From NCBI GenBank assembly GCA_011371465.1, contig DRQL01000312.1:1-6388 (forward strand): 6,388 nt of DNA, written 5' to 3'. Positions 1-5,359 of the stretch are shown here, in pieces (the stretch's first letter is position 1; each line of letters begins with the position of its first letter). The notes under the pieces were generated by a model. That model ran no database searches. It saw nothing but the letters and a program-made list of their open reading frames with translations, and was not told the origin of the DNA. The DNA comes from Gammaproteobacteria bacterium. Lineage in GTDB: Bacteria > Pseudomonadota > Gammaproteobacteria > DSM-19610. Made by a program: the position numbers and the translations under genes.

Positions 1-770
1 CCCGCCTGGAGGATTTGTCAGGCGCCCCCGCCGTACGCTGTGCACTGGAAACTGCATTGCTCGATATCGGCGCGCAGCAGCAGGGTATGCCGTTATCCCG
101 CTGGCTGGCCCGCGATGCCGCTGGGCGGGTGGCTGTCAATGCCGCCTGCGGCTGTCTGGATGAAGGTTTTGCTGTGCGCCTGGCGGAGGCCCTGGCGAAA
201 GGATACCGCGTACTGAAAATCAAAATGGGCCTGTTCCCGCTGGATGAGGAGCTGAAGTACCTGCAACGCCTGCAGTTACCCGGCGGCGTAAACCTGCGCC
301 TGGATGCCAACCGGGCCTGGTCGTTTGACCAGGCCGCACAGGCCATTGAAGCCTGCCGTTCAGTGCCGGTTGAATCGCTGGAAGAACCCCTGCAGGCGCC
401 GGACCTGGCGGTACTGCGTGTATTGCAGCAACAGGCCCCTTTTCCTCTGGCCCTGGATGAATCACTGACGGACCGCTTTGTGGACACACCGGCGGAAGAA
501 CTGCCGGTACAGCGGCTGGTGATGAAACCCACCACGATGGGCGGCATACGCAGGGTGGTTGAACGGGCACAACAGGCAAAACGGGCGGGTATCGATACGG
601 TAGTCACCTCGACACTGGAAACTTCGGTCGGTTTACGGGCGGTTGCTCATGTTGCGGCTGCACTCAATAATGAACTTGCGCACGGTATTGGTACGGCGGA
701 GTGGCTGGAAAATCCGGATCCCGCGTTGTGTCCACGCCGCGGGGTGCTGACGATGAGAGAGTTGCTGTAA
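1..770 (+). CDS. menC: Enolase-superfamily enzyme, probably o-succinylbenzoate synthase; 5'-partial
   Basis: The frame is open from the first complete codon at position 3 to TAA at 768-770, so the window holds only the C-terminal ~255 residues; the N-terminal capping domain is mostly missing and the true start lies upstream. The TTG at 15 is not a convincing start because family-like sequence runs through it. Counting from that TTG, the barrel motifs appear in order: KIK (68-70) with a catalytic Lys pair, DANRAW (97-102), EEP (123-125), DES (148-150) and KPTTMGG (171-177). These supply the three acidic metal ligands and the second catalytic Lys of the muconate-lactonizing subgroup. The tail TSTLETSVGL and HGIGTAEWL resembles OSBS, which dehydrates SHCHC to o-succinylbenzoate in menaquinone synthesis. 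Dipeptide epimerase, N-acylamino acid racemase or muconate cycloisomerase remain possible, since specificity in this superfamily is hard to read from sequence and no men neighbour is visible. It converges on moeA. Superfamily certain, OSBS moderate. Confidence 0.72.
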   Translation, partial: RLEDLSGAPAVRCALETALLDIGAQQQGMPLSRWLARDAAGRVAVNAACGCLDEGFAVRLAEALAKGYRVLKIKMGLFPLDEELKYLQRLQLPGGVNLRLDANRAWSFDQAAQAIEACRSVPVESLEEPLQAPDLAVLRVLQQQAPFPLALDESLTDRFVDTPAEELPVQRLVMKPTTMGGIRRVVERAQQAKRAGIDTVVTSTLETSVGLRAVAHVAAALNNELAHGIGTAEWLENPDPALCPRRGVLTMRELL

Positions 771-829
771 CACTTCAAGGACGTTGCGGAACGCTGTAGT
801 GGCTGCGATAGCCTGAGTGTTAACAGGCC
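771..829. other. Short intergenic spacer, nothing recognised
   Basis: These 59 bases separate the menC-like stop from the palindromic element. The only structure seen is a weak 4-bp stem at 801-813 (ggct/agcc) without a following T-run, which is too weak to call a terminator. No reading frame, RNA gene or promoter can be supported here. Confidence 0.5.
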
Positions 830-976
830 CTGGCAGGCTGTTGAAAAACCCTCTGGCGGCACGATCCGGCGTTGAAAACCGGCTCAAAATGCTCATTTAC
901 TACGTGTAAACTGCGCTTTTTCGCCAGTTTTCGCCTTGTCTCGCACTCACCAGAGGCTTTTTCAACAGCCTGCTAG
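830..976. mobile_element. MITE-like 147-bp palindromic element with 27-bp terminal inverted repeats
   Basis: The arms 830-856 and 950-976 are inverted repeats matching at 25 of 27 positions; the inner 23 bp (834-856 / 950-972) have one mismatch. The core of the arm reads caggctgttgaaaaa. The symmetry continues inward without any shift of register: 871-889 pairs with 917-935 at 14 of 19 positions, and 896-900 pairs perfectly with 906-910 around position 903. The whole element is thus one imperfect palindrome centred at 903. It encodes no transposase, which fits a non-autonomous MITE or a decayed insertion sequence end pair. No clear target-site duplication is seen, although the right end is CTAG and the left end CTGG. 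It lies between convergent genes, so a transcript from either side would fold into a long hairpin that could slow polymerase or protect 3' ends (inference). The family was not identified. Confidence 0.8.
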
Positions 977-2244
977 AATAATCCTTCGAACGGTTCCACG
1001 GTCACCGGGTCACCTGCTGCGATACTGCCCTGGTCTGCCGCCAGCACGATAAAGCAGTTGGCCGCGCTCATGGAGCTCAGAATACCTGAACCCTGCGCAC
1101 CGGTCAGGCTGACCTGGAGCCGGCCGTCCGCGGCGATGCCGAGCTGGCCGCGCTGGTATTCGGTACGACCCGGTCGTTTTCGAATCGCCGAGGCGCAGTT
1201 GACCTGGAAACGGAACGGCCGCAGCTCTTTCTGTCCGAGCAGGTAACGCAACGCCGGTTGCACGAACTGGTAGAAGGTCACCATTACCGCAACCGGGTTA
1301 CCCGGCAGGCCGAAAAACAGGGCGTCCCCGAGTGTGCCAAAAGCCATCGGCCGGCCGGGCTTGATGGCCAGCTTCCAGAAGTTCACTTCGCCCAGTTCCG
1401 CGACCATCGTCTTGACGTAGTCAGCATCCCCCACCGACACGCCACCGGTGGTGATGATGACATCCGCAATCTGTGCGGCGTTTTCGAACGCCGCTTTCAG
1501 GGCATCGGGATGGTCGGCAATGACCCCCATGTCGATCAGTTCGACATCCTGGCGTTGCAACATGCCGTGCAGGCTGTAACGGTTGCTGTCGTAGATTTCA
1601 CCTTCCGCCAGCTGACTACCGACCGAACGTAACTCATCACCCGTGGAGAAGAACGCAACCCTGAGGGAGCGCGTGACATTGACTTCACCCATGCCCATGG
1701 AGGCCAGCAGTCCAAGGTCAGCGGCCTGGAGTCTTTTACCGGCCGGGAGGGCGGTCTGGCCGAGCAACAGGTCTTCGCCGGCCTGACGGACGTTTTCCCC
1801 GGCGCGGTGCCGGGCATCGATGCGGATGCAGTCAGCCTCGACCTCGGCCTGTTCCTGCATGATGACAGTATCGCAACCGTCGGGCAGTTTTGCGCCGGTC
1901 ATGATGCGGACACATTGACCGGTTTTGACACGGCCGGTGAAAGGGGTACCTGCCAGGGCGGAGCCTGCCAGCGTGAGTTGCGTCGTGCCATCGGTCGGGA
2001 TATCCGCTGCACGGATGGCATAGCCGTCCATGGCCGAATTGACGTGGGGTGGTACATTGATGGTCGAGTGTACGTCGTCCGCCAGGGTGCGGCCCAGGGC
2101 GCTGCGGATGTCTACGCGTTGTATGCAGCGCAGCGGCCGGAGCAGGTCAAATATCTGTTGTTCGGCCTGTTCGACACTGAGCAGGCCGGGTTCGGTGGCA
2201 TCCGCGCAGCTGGCTGTATGCCGGATAGCGTCCAGTTTATTCAT
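973..2244 (-). CDS. moeA: Molybdopterin molybdenumtransferase MoeA
   Basis: This 423-aa protein matches the usual length of about 400-420 residues for MoeA, the cytoplasmic enzyme that inserts molybdate (or tungstate) into adenylated molybdopterin to make the metal cofactor. Family motifs appear in order: PPHVNSAMDGYAI (65-77), MTGAKLPDGCDTV (115-127), STGDEL (200-205) and IYDSN (217-221), then TTGGVSVGDADY (265-276), with acidic residues typical of the active site, WKLAIKPGRP (290-299) and GLPGNPVAV (312-320). The C-terminal beta domain ends in VTVEPFEGLF, close to the expected family end. The ATG start overlaps the stop of the upstream tupC-mobA gene by four bases (ATGA at 2244-2241); no strong Shine-Dalgarno is seen, so translational coupling is likely. 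Oddity: the TAG stop (973-975) lies inside the terminal repeat of the adjacent palindromic element. Organisms that use both metals can carry a second MoeA; whether this copy prefers tungsten cannot be read from sequence. Confidence 0.96.
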   Translation of the reverse strand: MNKLDAIRHTASCADATEPGLLSVEQAEQQIFDLLRPLRCIQRVDIRSALGRTLADDVHSTINVPPHVNSAMDGYAIRAADIPTDGTTQLTLAGSALAGTPFTGRVKTGQCVRIMTGAKLPDGCDTVIMQEQAEVEADCIRIDARHRAGENVRQAGEDLLLGQTALPAGKRLQAADLGLLASMGMGEVNVTRSLRVAFFSTGDELRSVGSQLAEGEIYDSNRYSLHGMLQRQDVELIDMGVIADHPDALKAAFENAAQIADVIITTGGVSVGDADYVKTMVAELGEVNFWKLAIKPGRPMAFGTLGDALFFGLPGNPVAVMVTFYQFVQPALRYLLGQKELRPFRFQVNCASAIRKRPGRTEYQRGQLGIAADGRLQVSLTGAQGSGILSSMSAANCFIVLAADQGSIAAGDPVTVEPFEGLF

Positions 2245-2867
2245 GTCGGTTGTGTCCGGTTTCCGGCGGAGATTATTCCTTCGACAAAGGTTTTGTCTTC
2301 CGGCGTGTTGATGTTGATAAAGGTGTCCGGCGAGTCGGAGAAGTCGGCCAGTGCTGTTTTATGTTCTGCATACCAGGTGTCGATCTTGCGGCCGCCTGCA
2401 TCGAGGTAGGCCAGCAGGCTGGGTAATAATTGGCGGCGCAGCATGGCAAATACAGGCTGCATGCGCTCGCTGTCGTTGGCAACGCTCAGCTCCGCGTCCT
2501 GTTCGAGCAGGGCGGCATGCAGTTTTTCGGCCAGTCGCGGCGGAACAAAGGGCGAGTCGCAGGGCACCGTCAGGATGCGTTCGCTGCTGCAGGCCTGCAG
2601 GCCGCTGGCCATACCGACCAGCGGACCGAAGTAATCGCCCATGATGTCTTTCACCACCGGGTAGCCGTAACGCCGGTACTGTTCCAGGTTGCGGTTGGCA
2701 TTGATCACGATATGATCGACCTGGGGTTTCAGTGCCTCGATGATATATTCGATCATCGGCCGGCCATTGAGCTGGATTAACCCCTTGTCCACGCCGTCCA
2801 TACGGCGTGCCATGCCGCCGGCAAGAATCACCGCGGTCACTGTGTTGTCGTTATCCTGTGGTGTCAT
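2241..2867 (-). other. mobA: MobA domain of the fusion; possible internal start
   Basis: Met250 of the fusion (ATG at 2867-2865) lies just before the MobA nucleotide-binding loop. Starting here gives a 208-aa protein, a normal MobA length. A GGGAC stretch a few bases upstream is a weak ribosome-binding site. In the alternative minus-strand frame a TAA (2869-2867) overlaps this ATG as TAATG, the arrangement of a coupled stop/start. A separately made MobA is therefore possible, either by internal initiation or if one base is missing or extra upstream in this assembly. The in-frame linker uses few Cys, Trp and Arg, which favours the fusion reading. Confidence 0.4.
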
Positions 2868-3614
2868 TACGGTCCCGTTGCCCGGATCTGGTGCTTCTGT
2901 CGTCTGGCCCGACGGCGGCACGCCCTGTTCCACGCTGCGCTGAAACAGAAACGGTTTGATGATCGTATATCGACACGGGCCGGTCTTGCAAAGGTGACGG
3001 TGCTGGTCGCCGAGCAGCCTCGAAATGTGGGGCTCATGGCTGGTGATAATAGTACTTGTGCCATCTTCTTTCAGTCGGCGGATCAGCTGAATGGTCTGTT
3101 CACGCGCACTGATATCCATATTTGCCAGTGGCTCATCGAGTAACAGCAGGCGCGGTGACAGTACCCGGGCACGGGTCAGCGCAACGCGCTGCTGTTCGCC
3201 ACCGGACAATTCGCGGGCATTACGCTGTGCGAGGTGCGACAGGCCGGACCAGGCCAGCGCCCTGGCCACACGTTCCTTGATGTGTGTTTTCGGCAGCGCC
3301 TGTCTGGACAGGCCATAGGCCACGTTGTCGGCCACGCTGTGATCGAACATGTAAGGCTGTTGATGCAGGTAAACCACCTCACGGCGCAGGCGGGTGCGTG
3401 CGGCCTTCCAGGTCCGGCGCTGGCCGTCGAATGTGATTTCTGCGTTATCCGGCGCCTCCAGGCCTGCCAGGATTTTCAGCAAGGTGGTCTTGCCGGCACC
3501 GTTCTGGCCGCTGAGGATGATGCAGGCGCCCTCCGGAATATCGAATTCATCGATATCGAACAGCTTGTCACCGCGCGTGGTGTGCTTGCGAATCCGGTGG
3601 AATGCCAGTCCCAC
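2241..3614 (-). CDS. tupC-mobA: Fusion: tungstate ABC transporter ATPase (TupC) + molybdenum cofactor guanylyltransferase (MobA)
   Basis: One uninterrupted 457-aa frame holds two complete enzymes. Residues 1 to ~208 are an ABC ATPase: Walker A SGQNGAGKTT (35-44), Q-loop Gln within YLHQQP (82-87), signature LSGGE (136-140), Walker B LLLLDEP (156-162), D-loop LANMD (163-167) and H-loop His193. It lies directly after a TupB-type permease, so it should energise tungstate import. Residues ~209-249 form a low-complexity linker rich in G, P, Q, T and E. Residues 250-457 are MobA, which transfers GMP from GTP to molybdopterin to give MGD: LAGGMARRMDGVDKG (264-278), the metal-binding PCDSP (351-355) and INTPED (435-440). 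The start is GTG at 3614-3612, overlapping the tupB TAG by one base (TAGTG), with AAGGGAG 10 nt upstream at 3631-3625. The stop overlaps the moeA ATG. Each half has the length of its free-standing relative. The joined frame is seen directly; whether the cell keeps one polypeptide is uncertain, because Met250 could be an internal start. Confidence 0.93.
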   Translation of the reverse strand: MGLAFHRIRKHTTRGDKLFDIDEFDIPEGACIILSGQNGAGKTTLLKILAGLEAPDNAEITFDGQRRTWKAARTRLRREVVYLHQQPYMFDHSVADNVAYGLSRQALPKTHIKERVARALAWSGLSHLAQRNARELSGGEQQRVALTRARVLSPRLLLLDEPLANMDISAREQTIQLIRRLKEDGTSTIITSHEPHISRLLGDQHRHLCKTGPCRYTIIKPFLFQRSVEQGVPPSGQTTEAPDPGNGTVMTPQDNDNTVTAVILAGGMARRMDGVDKGLIQLNGRPMIEYIIEALKPQVDHIVINANRNLEQYRRYGYPVVKDIMGDYFGPLVGMASGLQACSSERILTVPCDSPFVPPRLAEKLHAALLEQDAELSVANDSERMQPVFAMLRRQLLPSLLAYLDAGGRKIDTWYAEHKTALADFSDSPDTFININTPEDKTFVEGIISAGNRTQPT

Positions 3615-4312
3615 TAGCGCATGGCTCCCTTGCCCTGCATGACGCTCAGGCTGATGTTCAGCAACAGTGCCGCCAGCAGCAGGATAAAGCCCAGGGCGAT
3701 ACCCTGGGCGAAGGCGCCCTTGCTGGTCTCCAGCGCGATGGCAGTGGTGATGTTGCGCGTGTAGTCGAGAATATTGCCACCGATCATCATCGAGGCCCCC
3801 ACTTCGGCAATTACCCGCCCGAATGCCGCAATCAGTGCGGCAAGCAGGCCGTATCGGACTTCATACATCACCGTCAGCATGGCCTGCCAGGGCCGGGCGC
3901 CCAGTGTGACGGCGGTTTCCCAGGCACGCCGGTCAGCGGCCTGCAGGGCTGAATGACTGATGGCGACCAGCAACGGGAAACACAGGATAATCTGACCGAT
4001 CACCATGCCGGTCTGGGTGAAAAGCAGCCGGAGGTCGCCCAGCGGCCCGTTCCTGGACAGCAGCATGTAGACGGTCAGGCCGACCACCACAGCGGGCAGG
4101 GCCAGCAGTGTATTGAAGGTCGATATCAGAACGCGCCGTCCGCGAAAACGGGTGTTGGCCAGCAGGAATGCCAGCAGGAACGCCGGTGGTGCAGAAATCA
4201 GCACCGCGCGCAGCGAAACGCTGAAAGAGATGCTGATAATGGTCCACAACGCCGGGTCGCCCGTGACCAGCAGTGTAAACGCCTCACGGGTACTGTCGAG
4301 CAACTGTGACAA
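3614..4312 (-). CDS. tupB: Tungstate ABC transporter permease TupB
   Basis: This 232-aa integral membrane protein carries hydrophobic segments at about residues 24-52, 62-85, 101-120, 153-178 and 203-225, as expected for a small single-domain permease. The cytoplasmic EAA-type loop reads ETAVTLGARPWQAM (132-145), followed by GRVIAEVGASMMIGGNI (165-181) and TRNITTAIALETSKG (185-199), which are characteristic of TupB rather than the molybdate permease ModB. It forms the membrane channel that takes tungstate from TupA and contacts the ATPase half of the next gene. The start is TTG at 4312-4310. An in-frame stop lies only a few codons upstream, and no ATG or GTG lies near the N-terminus. The gene begins 2 nt after the tupA stop (TAAGCTTG) with no visible Shine-Dalgarno, so its translation probably depends on ribosomes ending tupA. 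A second TTG at codon 4 is the alternative start. The stop overlaps the next start by one base. Confidence 0.93.
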   Translation of the reverse strand: MSQLLDSTREAFTLLVTGDPALWTIISISFSVSLRAVLISAPPAFLLAFLLANTRFRGRRVLISTFNTLLALPAVVVGLTVYMLLSRNGPLGDLRLLFTQTGMVIGQIILCFPLLVAISHSALQAADRRAWETAVTLGARPWQAMLTVMYEVRYGLLAALIAAFGRVIAEVGASMMIGGNILDYTRNITTAIALETSKGAFAQGIALGFILLLAALLLNISLSVMQGKGAMR

Positions 4313-4314
4313 GC

Positions 4315-5151
4315 TTACGGCAACCGCGCGTTAATTCCGCCGGGCATGGGAACGAACAGCTGTTGTTCATCGATGGCAAAGCCGGCGATCCGGTGTTGGG
4401 CGGGTGCGGATGTTATCCATTTGATGAATGCCATGGCGCCGGCATAGTTGGCGTCGGGGTATTTCTCCGGGTTGGCTGCCATGATGCCGTAGGGGTTGAA
4501 CAGGCGCCGGTCCCCTTCAGCCACGATCTCAAGTGGCAACCGCTCCCGGAACGACAACCAGGTGCCACGGTCGGTCAGCGTGTAGGCCTGTAATTCAGCG
4601 CTGATCTGCAGCGCCCTGCCCATGCCCTGGCCGATTTCCCGGTACCAGTCGCCGCCGGGTTGTCGGTCGGCCTGTTGCCACAGTGATAACTCCTTTTTAT
4701 TGGTCCCGGAATCATCGCCGCGCGAAATAAACAGGCTGTGGCTGTCTGCGATACGCTGCATGGCGTTGAGCACGTCGCTGCTGTCGCGTACCCCGGCCGG
4801 GTCGTTGGCCGGACCGACGACGACGAAATCGTTATACATCACGTCGCGCCGGTTGACGCCAAAGCCCGCTGCGACCAGTTCATCCTCTGCGGCGCGGGCG
4901 TGGACCAGCGCCACGTCGACATCCCCTTCCCTGAGCAGCCGTAATGCCTTTCCGGTCCCTACCGCAATCACCTGGACCTTGTACGGGTGGCTTTGCTCGA
5001 AGGCCGGGAGGAGTTCGGCCAGCAGGCCGGAATTCTCGGTGCTGGTGGTGGTTGCCAGTCGAATAAAGGCTGTGTCAGCATGGGCAACTGTTGCGGTAAC
5101 CAACAGCAGCATCAGGCTTACTGTTTTCCACAGTCCGGTGAGGTGCGACAT
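4315..5151 (-). CDS. tupA: Periplasmic tungstate-binding protein TupA
   Basis: From ATG at 5151-5149 the protein is 278 aa, the usual TupA size. Residues 1-25 form a Sec signal peptide: a basic n-region with Lys9, a hydrophobic VSLMLLLVTATV stretch, and cleavage predicted after AHA (23-25). Mature motifs are those of the tungstate-specific binding proteins: LATTTST (32-38) near the oxyanion pocket, GTGKAL (65-70), SRGDDSGTNKKE (143-154), DRGTW (194-198) and NPYG (219-222). It captures tungstate in the periplasm for TupBC. The frame stays open upstream to 5271, but that extension (MPLNWPFW...) is antisense to the opposite-strand small gene and would sit ahead of the signal peptide. Another ATG at 5178, nine codons earlier, would also leave a workable signal peptide; neither start has a good Shine-Dalgarno. 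The chosen ATG shares bases 5150-5151 with the divergent gene's ATG. Confidence 0.93.
   Translation of the reverse strand: MSHLTGLWKTVSLMLLLVTATVAHADTAFIRLATTTSTENSGLLAELLPAFEQSHPYKVQVIAVGTGKALRLLREGDVDVALVHARAAEDELVAAGFGVNRRDVMYNDFVVVGPANDPAGVRDSSDVLNAMQRIADSHSLFISRGDDSGTNKKELSLWQQADRQPGGDWYREIGQGMGRALQISAELQAYTLTDRGTWLSFRERLPLEIVAEGDRRLFNPYGIMAANPEKYPDANYAGAMAFIKWITSAPAQHRIAGFAIDEQQLFVPMPGGINARLP
5140..5145 (+). promoter_or_regulatory. Shine-Dalgarno of the DUF6494-like gene
   Basis: GAGGTG lies 4 nt before ATG 5150 and fixes the start of the small plus-strand gene. The site is embedded in the antisense of the tupA signal-peptide codons, so translation of the small gene depends on sequence that also encodes the TupA N-terminus. 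Confidence 0.65.
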
Positions 5152-5356
5152 GGATGAAGAAGTTTTCAATAAGGGCATACGCAGGTTTCTCAAGCAGGTT
5201 GGCATTACGTCACAGGCCGAAATCGAAAGCGCGGTCGGCCGCGCCCTCCAGAAGGGCCAGTTTAAGGGCAATGAAGCGTTGAAAGCTACTGTGACGCTGG
5301 AAATCGAGGGCCTGGGTGAAATTCATCGTCTGCAGGGTGTTATTCCGCTGGAATGA
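5150..5356 (+). CDS. DUF6494-like small conserved protein
   Basis: This 68-aa acidic-start protein (MDEEVFNKGIRRFLKQVG...) resembles the DUF6494 family of ~70-residue proteins of unknown function, judged from memory of the MDE-VFN-IR-FLK-VGITSQ-EIE-AV pattern followed by GNE-L--TVTLEI-GLG. Residues 1-38 look helical (N-terminal FNKGIRRFLK and SQAEIESAVGRAL); 47-68 look like two beta strands in a hairpin. No signal peptide, membrane segment or cysteine is present, so a soluble cytoplasmic protein is expected. A good Shine-Dalgarno (GAGGTG at 5140-5145) precedes ATG 5150 by 4 nt. The frame is open far upstream to 4622, but that part is antisense to tupA and is not coding. The gene is divergent from tupA with overlapping start codons and ends 3 nt before the fdhD stop. 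Function is unknown; the setting hints at a role with tungsten or formate dehydrogenase maturation, but this is only inference. Confidence 0.8.
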   Translation: MDEEVFNKGIRRFLKQVGITSQAEIESAVGRALQKGQFKGNEALKATVTLEIEGLGEIHRLQGVIPLE

Positions 5357-5359
5357 TGC

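Noticed and set aside
801..813. Small stem (ggct/agcc) after the menC-like gene considered as a terminator
   Set aside because: It is only four base pairs with no T-run following.
633..896. Minus-strand frame across the menC end and the palindromic element
   Set aside because: It is antisense to a real gene and runs into repeat sequence; no domain or start signal.
1807..2409. 200-aa plus-strand frame antisense to moeA and the mobA region
   Set aside because: It lies wholly opposite genes with clear family motifs, shows no recognisable domain, and is typical of GC-rich shadow frames.
4622..5149. Long in-frame plus-strand extension upstream of the DUF6494-like gene
   Set aside because: It is antisense to tupA and rich in Ser/Arg without family resemblance; the Shine-Dalgarno at 5140-5145 and the family start both place the true start at 5150.
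5166..5193. Possible minus-strand promoter for tupA (TTGAGA, 16-nt spacer, TATTGA)
   Set aside because: The -35 box is good (5 of 6) but the -10 box matches only 3 of 6, and transcription would start almost at the tupA ATG. It is not strong enough to list, although some promoter inside the small gene is plausible.
5152..5271. N-terminal extension of the tupA frame (start at 5271)
   Set aside because: It would precede a complete signal peptide and is antisense to the small conserved gene, so it is not credible as coding. The ATG at 5178 remains a minor alternative.
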